Shown piece by piece: positions 9,666 to 18,671 of a DNA stretch of 64,000 nucleotides; the stretch's first letter is position 1; every line of letters begins with the position of its first letter. A model generated the notes under the pieces. It had not been told where the DNA came from, did no database searches, and was given only the letters and a program-made list of their open reading frames with translations. The DNA is from Sphingomonas paeninsulae (GTDB lineage: Bacteria > Pseudomonadota > Alphaproteobacteria > Sphingomonadales > Sphingomonadaceae). The stretch spans positions 62,001-126,000 of the forward strand of contig NZ_CP032827.1 in NCBI RefSeq assembly GCF_003660165.1, written 5' to 3'. A program made the translations under genes and the position numbers.

Positions 9666-11073
9666 TCAAGCAATGAAATCGCTAGACGCATCATCAGGAG
9701 CGGTTAGGGCCACTGCGATGGTGAAAAGAATGCCTGCCGGATCAAAGGTGAGCGACGCCGGTCCCCGAAAATAGTTTGCCAACGAGCGTTCGATAAGCTT
9801 GGTACCAAAGCCCCGCCGCGTCGGGGGTTTTACCGGCGGGCCGCCAGCTTCTTGCCACGAAAAATCAAACCGTCCGCTACTGCCATCGTTACCAGGTTCA
9901 CATTTCCATTCGATGGCGACCGTTCCGTTCTCATTGGACAGCGCGCCATATTTGCAGGCGTTGGTCGACAGTTCATGCAGGGCAAGGGTCAAGGCAAGGG
10001 CTGGCTGCGCAGCTAGCTCGATGTCCGGCCCCGTAAAGCTCACACGATCGGCCAGCCCATCGATCGACGTGATGCCCGCCTGCACAATCTCATAGAGCGT
10101 TGCCTTGTGCCAGGATGTGGCTGTTAAAACGTCGGTCGCTTTGCCCAGTGCTGAAATACGAGCGGCAAAGTCGGCGCTGGCGGATTCCAGACTGTCAGCC
10201 TGTCTGAACGTCTGCATGGCGATCGACTGGATCAGCGTCAGCAGGTTTTTGAGACGATGACCGAGTTCTCCGTTCAAAAGACGTTGCTGCTCCTGTGATT
10301 CCATAAGCGCTGTGGTATCGCGCGACACCGATAATATCCGTGCTGGCGAGCCGTCCGGCCCGTTGATCGGCGACACCGACACATCCCACCATCTCGAATT
10401 GCCCATGAACGTATCGGCCTTACCGATAAAATGGCTCGCGCTGCCCGATTGTGCGGCTGCGAGCGCTGCCTTGGCGTCGCTGTTGCCGGCATCCTGCCAG
10501 AAATCGGGCCACGCACATCCCTCAATGGCGTTGAAATCGCTGACTTCCATCACCCTCATGCCACCCTCATTCATAAAGGTGAGTCGACCATCGAGGTCGA
10601 GTATCTTGATGCAATCGGTCGAGCTGGCGAGTACCCCGGCAAGGAAAGCTTCGCGCTCGGCGAGTTCACTGTTCAGCTCGCTCACACGGCGCAATCCGAC
10701 ACGAACCTCTCCTGTCAGGAACGACAGGCCGATGCCGACGATCAGAAAAAGCAGAGAGCTGCCCCACTGCGGTTCTGTCAGCCAAAACGGTTGCGCCTGC
10801 TTGCCGATCGACACTGCAGCCGCGATCGTTGCGACGACGCTTGCCAGAAGTGCAGGGCCTCGCTCAAGCGTGAGGCCGATCACGACAATTGCGGGAACAA
10901 AAAAGTAGCCATGGCACAATCGTCGTGACAACTATGGCGCGCAGAACGGCAATGATGATTATTGCCACTGTAGCTACGAAATATCGCACAGCTGCTGGCA
11001 AAGTCCGATCGATCGACCAAGCCATAACGCCGTCAAAAAATGGAAGTCGCGAGGTGTTTGCCATCAGTCGCAC
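9666..11073 (-). CDS. HWE-family sensor histidine kinase with DUF4118-like and PAS domains (single frameshift)
   Basis: About 468 residues after correction. The N-terminus has membrane helices of DUF4118 type (RYFVATVAIIIIAVLRAIVV, then FVPAIVVIGL, then LLASVVATIAAAV). A PAS domain follows (LAGVLASSTDCIKILDLDGRLTFMN). The kinase core is of the HWE/HisKA_2 kind: GELGHRLKNLL with the phospho-acceptor His, then HELSTNACKYGALS in the ATPase domain and RRGFGTKLIERSL. The frame breaks at an A run (10899-10904; T run on the coding strand); five bases rather than six restores LLFVPAIV. HWE kinases often work in light, stress or general stress-response signalling in alphaproteobacteria. The ligand is unknown. 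The Crp/Fnr gene and a lone receiver gene lie nearby on the same strand. Confidence 0.82.
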
Positions 11074-11161
11074 CTATAAGGCCGCTGTCACCGGCTGAGC
11101 CTTTTGACGTTCATTACCGGGTTGTTTTCTAAACGACAATTTTAAATCTGGACGGTAGCGA

Positions 11162-11353
11162 TCATGTGCTGGAACGATCGGGGTCCATATACCCGTCTAC
11201 TATATCTGGCTCCAATGATATGATCAGAGCTTCATAATGTACTGCCATAAGACGATGCGGTTCGGAAATTGCTCGATTTTGCGAAAGCTTGGCAGCTTTG
11301 CGCTCTTCCGCGGCGCGCCTCGTGTAGTATTGAAGATTATCTATCTTTGACAT
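11162..11353 (-). CDS. Small hypothetical protein
   Basis: A 63-residue charged protein with no signal or membrane segment. YYTRRAAEERKAAKLSQN and LMAVHYEALI resemble a widespread group of small sphingomonad proteins with an RRAAEER stretch followed by a HxxxAxxYE helix; this is from memory and no function is known. The start is ATG at 11353. Confidence 0.5.
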   Translation of the reverse strand: MSKIDNLQYYTRRAAEERKAAKLSQNRAISEPHRLMAVHYEALIISLEPDIVDGYMDPDRSST

Positions 11354-11491
11354 GCGAACCCCGATTTAACGGGAGCACTCCAGTGTCTCTAAGTCTGCGA
11401 TTTGATCAGAAAATATCGCTGATAAATCAACTTACGATGGAGAATATGAAAAGTCGATACTCGACACTCCCAGACCTGGTGGACCGCAGCT

Positions 11492-12256
11492 TCAGCGTTC
11501 ATCACGTGGCCCACTGTCGCGTTCATATTTTATCCCCGTCCTTTCAAGGGGCTGACCCAGCAATCGATGGTATTCACGTTCGGCCAGACCATAGCTGCCG
11601 CCAGCCAAACGCTTAAGTCCAGCCCGATCCGCAATTACGATAATACCGCGACGTTTCAGGATAAGGTGCCGGTTCTTAAGCCGATCGAGGGCTTCAGTGA
11701 CGCCCGGGCGTCTCACGCTGAGCATCATCGCTATAAAATCGTGGGTCAGGCCGATCTGGTCGCCATCGATGCGATCGTTACACATCAACAACCATCTGGC
11801 GAGACGCTTTTCGATCGTTTGCCCCCCAGCGGCGATTGAACTCGATAGCTGGATCATCATGGCCTGCACATAATGCAGTAAGTGCCCACGCAGCGTCGGG
11901 CTGTCTCGTAACGCCTCATTCAGCACGTCAACAGGTAATCGCAATCCGGAAATACCGGCAACCTGCACATAGGCTTCGTGTGGAGATCGGTCCGTCCCAA
12001 GCACGGTTGCCGTCTCAGACATGCCTTCACGCCCGAACAATCCTATTTCGCAGGACGTACCATCGAGCGCTGTCGCCACGATCGAAATCACCCCGTCTTC
12101 AGGAAAATAGACATATTCAATAGTATCAGATGCCACATGCAGCTGAAGCTTTACCGGCAGCGGTATACGGATCAGGTGCGGTTCGAGGCGACCGTAATCC
12201 TCCGCCGACATTGTCTGCAGCAGGATATTGTGCGTCGAGGGCTGGAAAACAGACAA
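11492..12256 (-). CDS. Crp/Fnr family transcriptional regulator
   Basis: A 254-residue regulator with an N-terminal cyclic-nucleotide-binding-like beta barrel (YVYFPEDGVISIVATALDGTSCEIGLFGREGM, residues about 48-80). A dimerisation helix and a C-terminal winged helix-turn-helix follow (LTHDFIAMMLSVRRPGVTEALDRLKN, about 167-195). It lacks the N-terminal cysteine set of true FNR, so it is not an obvious oxygen sensor. This subfamily is common in rhizobia and sphingomonads, often with several copies near stress genes. No operator or ligand can be named. Confidence 0.85.
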   Translation of the reverse strand: MSVFQPSTHNILLQTMSAEDYGRLEPHLIRIPLPVKLQLHVASDTIEYVYFPEDGVISIVATALDGTSCEIGLFGREGMSETATVLGTDRSPHEAYVQVAGISGLRLPVDVLNEALRDSPTLRGHLLHYVQAMMIQLSSSIAAGGQTIEKRLARWLLMCNDRIDGDQIGLTHDFIAMMLSVRRPGVTEALDRLKNRHLILKRRGIIVIADRAGLKRLAGGSYGLAEREYHRLLGQPLERTGIKYERDSGPRDER

Positions 12257-12445
12257 AGTCGCTCTACCTTCGAAATCAGGGGAGCGAGAGCCGAGACATG
12301 TCTCTCAGTCGCGAAATGCCAGACTGCAGGTTTGCGCGATGATGACATCCTAACACAGACATGGTCCGTTATCGAACATCTAATCCGATTTGCCTTTCTC
12401 CCGCATTGCCAACGGTGCTTCTGCTTCCGATTGGCAATTCTTTGG

Positions 12446-12847
12446 TCAGGGCAGATGCAGCCTGCAAATTTGCTTACAAATTTGCTTATCTTCGATGCTG
12501 GCAACGAGCAGACTTATTGCCTTTGACGCAGCCTGAGGCTTCAGGACAACTGGCAAATCAGGGTGAATGGATGCCAGATCGGGCGGAATACCGACGCCTG
12601 AATAAATCACGACAGGAATAGCCTTGGCTACCAGCTCCAGAGCAACCGGCGTAACGTCTCCGTCACCCAGATTGCCATCGAGCACAGCACCTTCGATTTC
12701 TGCCCCGGCGGCTATCAATGCAAGCGCCTCTGCCACACTGATTGCTGGGCCGATGACCTCCCCGCCGCAATCTTCGATAATCATCGACAGGTGCATCGCG
12801 ATTACGGCTTCGTCTTCGACAATCAGTATTTTCGTATGCTCCAGCAC
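12446..12847 (-). CDS. Single-domain response regulator (receiver only)
   Basis: A CheY-like receiver. KILIVEDEAVIAMHL gives the acidic pocket, AVLDGNLGDGDV the phospho-acceptor Asp, VVIYSGVG the conserved Ser position, and VVLKPQ the conserved Lys. There is no output domain, so it probably acts by protein contact or phosphotransfer, for example with the HWE kinase encoded 1.5 kb away on the same strand. The start is uncertain: GTG 12847 begins right at the domain, while ATG 12913 or 12928 would add a poorly conserved leader. The C-terminus carries a repeated KQIC made by a 12-base tandem duplication. Confidence 0.75.
   Translation of the reverse strand: MLEHTKILIVEDEAVIAMHLSMIIEDCGGEVIGPAISVAEALALIAAGAEIEGAVLDGNLGDGDVTPVALELVAKAIPVVIYSGVGIPPDLASIHPDLPVVLKPQAASKAISLLVASIEDKQICKQICRLHLP
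12465..12488. repeat. 12-base perfect tandem duplication in the receiver gene
   Basis: The unit CAAATTTGCTTA occurs twice in a row (12465-12476 and 12477-12488). It adds four residues (KQIC) near the C-terminus of the receiver protein without changing frame, and lies outside the receiver core. Confidence 0.85.
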
Positions 12848-13082
12848 GGTCTTCCGATCACAACGGAGCAATGAGGCGATAGAATTTTCTATAGCCCAAA
12901 ATAAATTACCCATTCCGCCAACCAACATTTGTCAGTTCGGTTCCGGACAATGTTATATTTCCTGGCCAAGACAGTCTTGTTCGAGACCCCGCCGCGCATT
13001 AAGCACACGGCTTGGTTTCCGGCGCTATTTGTCTACTTCGGTTCCCAAGACTGTAACAGCGTATTGCCCTAGGATCCTTGGA

Positions 13083-13274
13083 TTGCCTGAACCCACGCAC
13101 ATCATCCAGCGAGCTTTCCAGCTGGCCCGACAGGGCCAGTGTATGAGCGTGGATGAAATTCGGGCCACCCTGACCGACGAAGGCTATGAAAGCGTGCGCC
13201 AGCATATGGCAGGAACAGGCCTGGCTCGGCAACTGCGCGGGATTATTGCGGCGGCAAAGGCCCCGGGAGCTTAG
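13083..13274 (+). CDS. Small conserved hypothetical protein (start uncertain)
   Basis: A frame of 63 residues from TTG 13083, or 43 from ATG 13143. The product (IIQRAFQLARQGQC, then MSVDEIRATLTDEGYESV, then GLARQLRGII) fits a sphingomonad group of small proteins in which a 'AFELARSG' helix is followed by 'L..EGY..V..HL.G..I.RQL'. I recall that group but cannot check it. The upstream part is similar to the family too, which favours the longer non-ATG start. The stop codon lies inside a strong hairpin. Function unknown. Confidence 0.55.
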   Translation: MPEPTHIIQRAFQLARQGQCMSVDEIRATLTDEGYESVRQHMAGTGLARQLRGIIAAAKAPGA

Positions 13275-13283
13275 ACCCGGGGC
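13260..13283 (+). terminator. Hairpin over the stop codon of the small gene
   Basis: GCCCCGGG (13260-13267) and CCCGGGGC (13276-13283) form a perfect 8-base-pair stem with an 8-base loop containing the TAG stop. No T run follows, so a Rho-independent role is only possible. A translation or mRNA-stability role is equally likely. Confidence 0.45.
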
Positions 13284-13323
13284 ATATGCGTCAATCATTT
13301 TGGAGCAGAATGAGTCGCTGTCT

Positions 13324-13593
13324 CTAACGACTTTTAGTAAATCGTTCAAATCGATAACAGTTCCATAATCTCAAGAACTGCCCCCGACCGGTACGCTCCT
13401 GCTCGACGGCTTGCTGGTTCGCCTCTATCCTTTTCTCAAGTTCCTGATTGAGGATCTTCAGGCTCGCGTGTCGCCGGACGCGATCGGCGTTGTCCTGATC
13501 GACGCCGGCAGTGAGGTGCACGATTATCTGGTCGAGCTTTTTGGTTTCGAGCTGACCGACGCCGCGCAACACCTTCAGGTCATATTTGGACAT
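13324..13593 (-). CDS. Small hypothetical protein
   Basis: An 89-residue, mostly helical and charged product (LKILNQELEKRIEANQQAVEQER suggests a short coiled coil). No signal peptide, membrane segment or known domain is seen. It stands alone, with the hairpin at 13260-13283 on its downstream side. It may be real because its composition is protein-like, but there is no further support. Confidence 0.4.
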   Translation of the reverse strand: MSKYDLKVLRGVGQLETKKLDQIIVHLTAGVDQDNADRVRRHASLKILNQELEKRIEANQQAVEQERTGRGQFLRLWNCYRFERFTKSR

Positions 13594-14255
13594 GCCGATA
13601 ACGGCTGCTTATGGCCATGGCTCGATCAAGGCTATGGATCGGCGCCCCGACTGACCCTCAGGTAAGTGCCTGTGAAACCCGGAGATATCGGTTCATGATG
13701 GGGTCCGGGTCGGCGCCGATCGTGACCCCATCTTTTTCCACAAACTCGTTAATTTCGAGTAGTTTACGATCTCGGTGTCGGCGTCACGCGTCACGCGTCA
13801 GCGCCGAGCCGAAACGCTTCTTTAGCCGACAAGTAAATAGCCGCTATTCTAACCGGCTGCCCGGAGACGGTCAGCCTATAAAAAGCAAGACTTTGGCGTA
13901 CGCGGGAAAGGGGGCAGATCGAGCTTTCCGTTCGCTTCTGATGACAGCAGTCATTTCCTCCTGCCGCCGCGAACGGCAGGAAAGTGCCAGTCTTCGCCAT
14001 TCCAACGTCGCTGCAGGGCGAACGAGGACCGATGCATGGGTTTCTGCATTTTAGGACGAGTGAGGCGGACGCTGAGTGTCCATGATTGGCACTTCTAATC
14101 ATGAGTCTGCCGGCGGGATACCAACAGTCACCTTAGGCATAATCGATCGACAAACGTTTGTTTCCGGAAACTTTCAATTGCAATTCAAGACACAAACTAC
14201 CGGCACCACGGTTTTTGTCCGTTTGGCGAGCGCGTCTCTCGGCTTATGGCCAGTC
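13594..14255. other. Intergenic stretch without a supported gene
   Basis: About 660 bases between a small hypothetical gene and the sugar operon. Frames here have no recognisable motifs. It contains a short direct repeat (GTCACGC twice around 13785-13798). It holds no recognisable RNA gene or insertion sequence end. Confidence 0.4.
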
Positions 14256-15155
14256 CTAACTCTGCCTGATGATCGCCCGGTATAAGTGAGTGTCGGCCAG
14301 TGAATAGTACAGCCAGATCTCGTCCCCGACATTCACAACGGATGCCGCGAACGCTATGTCGGTAGCCGTGCGCTCGAGCGAGGGCGGCGGCGTTATGAGC
14401 GGTTCGACGCAGCGTCCCACAACCTTTGTGTATTCCGCATCGAACGCGATCCAGCCGATACGCCAGCGCGCATCGTGGGTTGCGCCGTTGTAGAACATCA
14501 CCGGGCGTTCCTTGTCGGTGGTGAGCAGCGGGCCTGTCGAGAGGTGCCAGCTATCCCAACCATCGGGGCGTGGCGCGAATGGGTCGCTCTTGTCGATCCA
14601 CGGGCCGGCGTCGCCATCGCTGACCGCGAGCCCGACCAGCGACGCCTCGCCCCGCGCGAACTCGAAGAACATGCGCCATCCGCCGCTCGTGGTACGATCG
14701 ACCGTGGCCTCCTTTATGTTGCCCTGGGTGGGCGTGTTTTGCATCGCCACGCCCTGCTTCTCCAGCCGATTGATCGATGGGCCGGTGGCGTACAGCATTT
14801 CGCCGTGCGTCCGTGTTTCATCCACGCCTGTGTAATAAATGACGACGCTGCCGTCGGCGCGAAAAACAGGCGTCGGGTCTTCGCACCCACCGATATCGTC
14901 CGGCCCGGGGCCGGGTGACAGCACCGGCACGTCGGTCGCGGAGAAACAAAGGCCGTCGCTGCTCGTCGCATACCAGATCGTGCCCGTATCGCCGGTCTCG
15001 CCGGGGCGGGGCACTGCGCGGACCAGCATGGCATAGCTGCCGTCATCCAGCCGCCAGATATAGGGGCTCATCAGGTCACGACGCGAAACCGCCTCGTTGC
15101 CGACCATCGTTAGCGGGTTGATCTGTTCTACGTTAAAATCCACTGACACCGTCAC
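14256..15155 (-). CDS. Glycosidase / glycoside phosphorylase-like five-bladed propeller protein
   Basis: A 299-residue cytoplasmic protein without a signal peptide. The repeated blade pattern (SPYIWRLDDGSYAMLVR, IWYATSSDGLCFS, GCEDPTPVFRADGSVVIYYTG, VMFYNGATHDARWRIGWIAFD, DEIWLYYSLAD) resembles GH43/GH130-type five-bladed propellers, including mannoside phosphorylases. The acidic CEDP and YTGVDE are likely active-site elements. The substrate is unknown. It is the last gene of a three-gene operon; its start overlaps the SDR stop (ATGA). The neighbouring SDR and epimerase suggest work on a sugar or sugar phosphate. Confidence 0.7.
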   Translation of the reverse strand: MTVSVDFNVEQINPLTMVGNEAVSRRDLMSPYIWRLDDGSYAMLVRAVPRPGETGDTGTIWYATSSDGLCFSATDVPVLSPGPGPDDIGGCEDPTPVFRADGSVVIYYTGVDETRTHGEMLYATGPSINRLEKQGVAMQNTPTQGNIKEATVDRTTSGGWRMFFEFARGEASLVGLAVSDGDAGPWIDKSDPFAPRPDGWDSWHLSTGPLLTTDKERPVMFYNGATHDARWRIGWIAFDAEYTKVVGRCVEPLITPPPSLERTATDIAFAASVVNVGDEIWLYYSLADTHLYRAIIRQS

Positions 15156-15919
15156 GCGCCCTGCGCGACGGTTAAGGACAGCGCCCCGTCAATCGTGACC
15201 GTCGTGCCCGTGATATAGTCCGCCGCCGGGGAAAGCAGGAAGTTGACCAGCGCCGCGACCTCGTCGGGTCTCCCCGCGCGTTTCCAGGGTATCGCGGCCT
15301 CCTTGCTTGCGAGTTCGGCCGCATTGTCGAGCGCACTCTGATTCATCGGTGTCAGGATCATGCCGGGCGCGACACCGTTGACGGCGATGCCCTTCGGCGC
15401 GAGCTCCAGGGCAAGGGTTGCGGTGAGCTGCGACAGGCCTCCCTTCGCGGAATCGTAATCGACACCGCCGGGTCGCGGTGCGCGCTCATGGATGGAGGAA
15501 ATGTTGACGATCCGGCCCTTCATCGTTTTCGCCTCGAGCCTGCGCACCATCGCGCGGCACGTCAGAAACGGGCCATAGAGGTCGGATCGAATGACGCGGT
15601 CGAATTGCGCGAGTTCCATGTCGACAAGGAAAACCCCACTCATATTGAGTCCCGCAGAGTTGACCAGAAGGCTGACCGTGTCGAACGCCGCCTCGGCGGC
15701 ATCGAACATGGCTTTCACCCCAGCCTCGTCGCCGACATCGGTCTGCACAGCAATCGCGCGGGAGGCATCGCCTATCGAAGCGCATACCCGCTCCGCTGCT
15801 TCCTTGTCCCTGAAATACGTAATAATGACGCGCGCGCCAGCGTCGCCCAGCGCCTTTGCGCAAGCAGCGCCTATTCCAGACTCGCCACCAGTTACAATGG
15901 CTACGCTATTGTCGAACAT
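15152..15919 (-). CDS. SDR family oxidoreductase (glucose 1-dehydrogenase-like)
   Basis: A 255-residue classical short-chain dehydrogenase/reductase. It shows the cofactor motif TGGESGIG (residues about 10-17), NSAG, the catalytic Ser in NISSIHE, and YDSAKGG (Tyr-x3-Lys), then PGMILTPM. The C-terminal ITGTTVTIDGALSL is typical of sugar dehydrogenases of this family. It probably oxidises or reduces a sugar or sugar lactone with NAD(P). It sits between an aldose epimerase and a glycosidase gene, which fits a sugar pathway. Confidence 0.85.
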   Translation of the reverse strand: MFDNSVAIVTGGESGIGAACAKALGDAGARVIITYFRDKEAAERVCASIGDASRAIAVQTDVGDEAGVKAMFDAAEAAFDTVSLLVNSAGLNMSGVFLVDMELAQFDRVIRSDLYGPFLTCRAMVRRLEAKTMKGRIVNISSIHERAPRPGGVDYDSAKGGLSQLTATLALELAPKGIAVNGVAPGMILTPMNQSALDNAAELASKEAAIPWKRAGRPDEVAALVNFLLSPAADYITGTTVTIDGALSLTVAQGA

Positions 15920-15945
15920 CGTTTCGTCTCCGGTGAAAATCTTGG

Positions 15946-16824
15946 TTAATCGGTCAAGCCGATGTGCATGGCGAGGCGTTTGCTGGCACTGGCTGCAATC
16001 TCGATGATGCCGGGCTTATCGCGAAGGTCTCCGGCATAGCCGACAGGGTCGGAAAAGCCCTGCCATGGCTCAATACAAACGAAGCCTGCTCCTGGCTTGG
16101 TCCACACGCCGAGGGTCGGAAAATCCGCAAAGTCGACCGTCAGGCGCGGGCCTTGCAGTGCCCCGTATTCGATGCGACGGCTTTCAAGCTGGTCGAAGAT
16201 CAATGCATCATCTACGAACAGATCGTCGCGCAGCTTCAGCGTATTGCCGATAATCGGTGACGTCTGCGGTTCGGGCAGCAGGAAACCTTCCCCGTCGATG
16301 CGCCTGACCGGTGCGGGTTCTTCATGCTCGAAGCGAATCACATGTTCGTCGCGCGGCTGACCGTAGGGCAGCGGCCAGCGCAAGGCCGGGTGGAAGCCAA
16401 AACTGGCGGGCATAGCGGCGTCGCCCATATTGCTGATGATCGCCTCGATCGTCAGCGTCGCATCGGCTAGAGAGAAGCGGATGTCGAGCTGGAATTCGAA
16501 CGGGTAGATCGCACGCGTCGTGTCGGAAGCCGCAAGCCGAAAGGTGATCGTATCGGCTGCCTGCTGCACTAAGTCGAACGTCGCGTCCCGCGCGAACCCG
16601 TGCTTGGGCATTGTATAGCTGATACCATCCAGCCGGTAGCAGCCCCCCTCGAGTAGCCCGATGACCGGAAAAAGAATTGGCGCTCGGCCTGTCCAGAAAG
16701 CAGGGTTGCCATTCCATTGCAAGTCGCGCCCGTCGCTGTCTGTCAGATACTGTAATTCTGCGCCGAGCGCCGAAATACCCGCGCTCAAGCGCCCAGAGGA
16801 AATTGTCGTGATGTCGATGCTCAT
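15946..16824 (-). CDS. Aldose 1-epimerase family protein (LacX/YeaD-like)
   Basis: A 292-residue galactose mutarotase-like protein. Useful features are WNGNPAFWTGRAPILFPVIG, MPKHGFARD with a likely catalytic His, ASFGFHPALRWPLP with a second conserved His, and the C-terminal CIEPWQGFSDP containing the expected catalytic Glu. It would interconvert anomers of a hexose or hexose derivative in the cytoplasm. It is the first gene of the operon with the SDR and glycosidase, all on the minus strand with short gaps. Confidence 0.85.
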   Translation of the reverse strand: MSIDITTISSGRLSAGISALGAELQYLTDSDGRDLQWNGNPAFWTGRAPILFPVIGLLEGGCYRLDGISYTMPKHGFARDATFDLVQQAADTITFRLAASDTTRAIYPFEFQLDIRFSLADATLTIEAIISNMGDAAMPASFGFHPALRWPLPYGQPRDEHVIRFEHEEPAPVRRIDGEGFLLPEPQTSPIIGNTLKLRDDLFVDDALIFDQLESRRIEYGALQGPRLTVDFADFPTLGVWTKPGAGFVCIEPWQGFSDPVGYAGDLRDKPGIIEIAASASKRLAMHIGLTD

Positions 16825-17312
16825 GCGGCGGTCCTGAAGAAATCGGGCTGAATGAAGGCGACAGCCGATGGGTTAACCGCGAGCGTTAAGCTTGGGTCCG
16901 CGCGAATTGGGTGAATTCTTGTTCATGAAGCCCAAACACTGCGGACTGCGTGCGGGTTTGCGTAGTGATCTCGAACTACCGGTCGAGATCGTCCCGCTAT
17001 TCTTTAACGCCAGCCATCGCAGGCCGGTTCGCAGTTTCCGCCAGACGTTAATTGAAAAATTTGCTCATGTGATACGGTAAAGAGATTTATCGGGAAAAGT
17101 CGGACGTTGTTCCCAAATTTATTCGCCTTATGCCCATCGTGGTTCAGAAGGGGAGACAATCACCCCCAACGACAGGCGAGGTAATTAGCGATAACACTGA
17201 TTCCCGCTAATTACTTGCTGGCTCCGGAATTCGCGATCGAGTATCGGTTTTATTTATCAGAGACGCGGCGTCGCGTTTCGGTTCGGTTGAACTCGTAACG
17301 CAAAAGGTTGGC
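16825..17312. other. Intergenic region upstream of the sugar operon and the integrase
   Basis: No convincing gene. The region carries the promoter side of the leftward sugar operon and of the rightward integrase. It contains the perfect inverted repeat described at 17181-17214, which could be an operator or a recombination site. AT content rises near 17050-17260 compared with the coding sequence around it. Confidence 0.5.
17181..17214. repeat. Perfect 10-base inverted repeat upstream of the integrase
   Basis: GTAATTAGCG (17181-17190) and CGCTAATTAC (17205-17214) are exact inverted copies separated by 14 bases. They lie about 100 bases before the integrase start. Possible roles are an operator for a regulator, or core/arm sites bound by the recombinase. 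The arms are not followed by a T run, so a terminator is less likely. Confidence 0.6.
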
Positions 17313-18433
17313 ATGGCGGAGAATGATGACCTCAATAGCACCGCAGGCATCGATCACGGCGAACTGGATGCGATCGTGGCAGACGCAATCGTCGTGGTGG
17401 ATCGTGTCCAGTCGCTAGAACCCTATCTTCCGCAGCTTGCACCTGACGATCGCGAGCGGGTCGACGATTATGTTCGCCGCGCCTCGGCCGACGCGACGCT
17501 GCGCGCGTACAAGTCGGACTGGCGACTGTTCTGCGCTTGGTGCCAAGAAACCGGGTATCGACCGCTCCCGGCGACGCCCGCAACGGTTGCCGCATTCCTG
17601 ACGCTGCTCGCCGAGCGCGGGTTCAGTCCGCAGGAACTTCGCCGCACGAAGCGCGGGACCGTGCTGCCGCGCAAGGAACCAGTGCCGCTCGGGCGCGCGA
17701 CGATCGGCCGCCGGCTTGCTGCGATCGTGTTCGCCCACCGCGCCGCCGACGTCGAGCCGCCGACCTCGCAACCCGACGCGTCGCGGCTTGAGCGCGCGAT
17801 GCGGGGATTCGCAAGGACAAGCGCGGCGAATTGCCCGGTAAGAAGCGCCCCGCCGATGGCGACGTCTTGCGCGACATGGTGCGGGCGATCGTCGGCAACG
17901 ATCTGCGTGCGCACCGCGACCGCGCGCTCCTGGCCATCGGGATGGCGGGGGCATTCCGGCGTTCAGAACTGGTGGCGATAACTGTCGCGCACGTGAGCGA
18001 GGACAGCCGGGGGCTTCTGGTGCGGATCGCGGCATCGAAGACCGACCAGGAGGGAAAGGGGCACACGGTCGCGATCCCCGATGGGCGCCGGCTCGAACCG
18101 GTGTCGCATTATCGCGCCTGGTTGCAAACGGCCGGGGTTACCAGCGGCCCTGTATTCCGCAAGCTGACGCCGCAGGGCCGGATAACAGATAAGCCAATGA
18201 GCGCCCAAGGTGTGGCGTTGGTGGTGAAAGCCGCCGCGGTTGCAGCAGGTTACCCGCCCGAGCTGTTCTCAGGCCACTCGCTCCGCGCCGGGTTTCTGAC
18301 GGAAGCTGGCCGTCAGAACGCCAATCTCTTTAAGATGAAGGAGCACAGCCGCCATTCTTCGCTCGAGATGGTCGCCGAGTACGTTCGGGATCATGAACGG
18401 TTTCGCGAACACGCCGGGGAAGGTTTTTTATAA
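17313..18433 (+). CDS. Tyrosine recombinase / site-specific integrase (single frameshift)
   Basis: About 373 residues after correcting one frameshift. The N-terminal SAM-like DNA-binding domain (ATLRAYKSDWRLFCAWCQ, about residues 60-80) is followed by a catalytic domain with GAFRRSELVAI (first Arg), GHSLRAGF (HxxR), HSSLEMVAEYV (His and the Tyr nucleophile). The frame breaks at a G run (17803-17806); five bases instead of four gives RGIRKDKRGELPGKKRP. Such phage-like or XerC-like integrases mobilise islands, plasmids and integrons. No partner excisionase or direct repeat was found nearby. Confidence 0.85.
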
Positions 18434-18671
18434 ACACAACCAAAGTTCTGACATCCCGCGGTAGTTTGCCATGCAACAATATGCTGAGAGTCTGGTTTCA
18501 GACGTTTCTCAAGCGCAGAAAAATAGCACTGCACTAGGAGGCGTCGGACGGTGAACACGGAATGCGCGCAGCCCAATGGGGCCTCGATGACATGGGGGGG
18601 GAAGACGTTAGATCACGATTTCCTGTACACCATTTCGAGCCCGATAATTTGTCTCATGTGAAATTCGCCAC

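Noticed and set aside
10899-10904. Programmed frameshifting in the histidine kinase
   Set aside because: Such sites usually need a slippery heptamer and stimulatory structure. None is evident, and the pattern of similar breaks in unrelated genes favours sequence error.
17313-18433. Integrase as evidence of a complete mobile element
   Set aside because: No excisionase, relaxase, transposase or flanking direct repeat was found, so only the lone gene is claimed.
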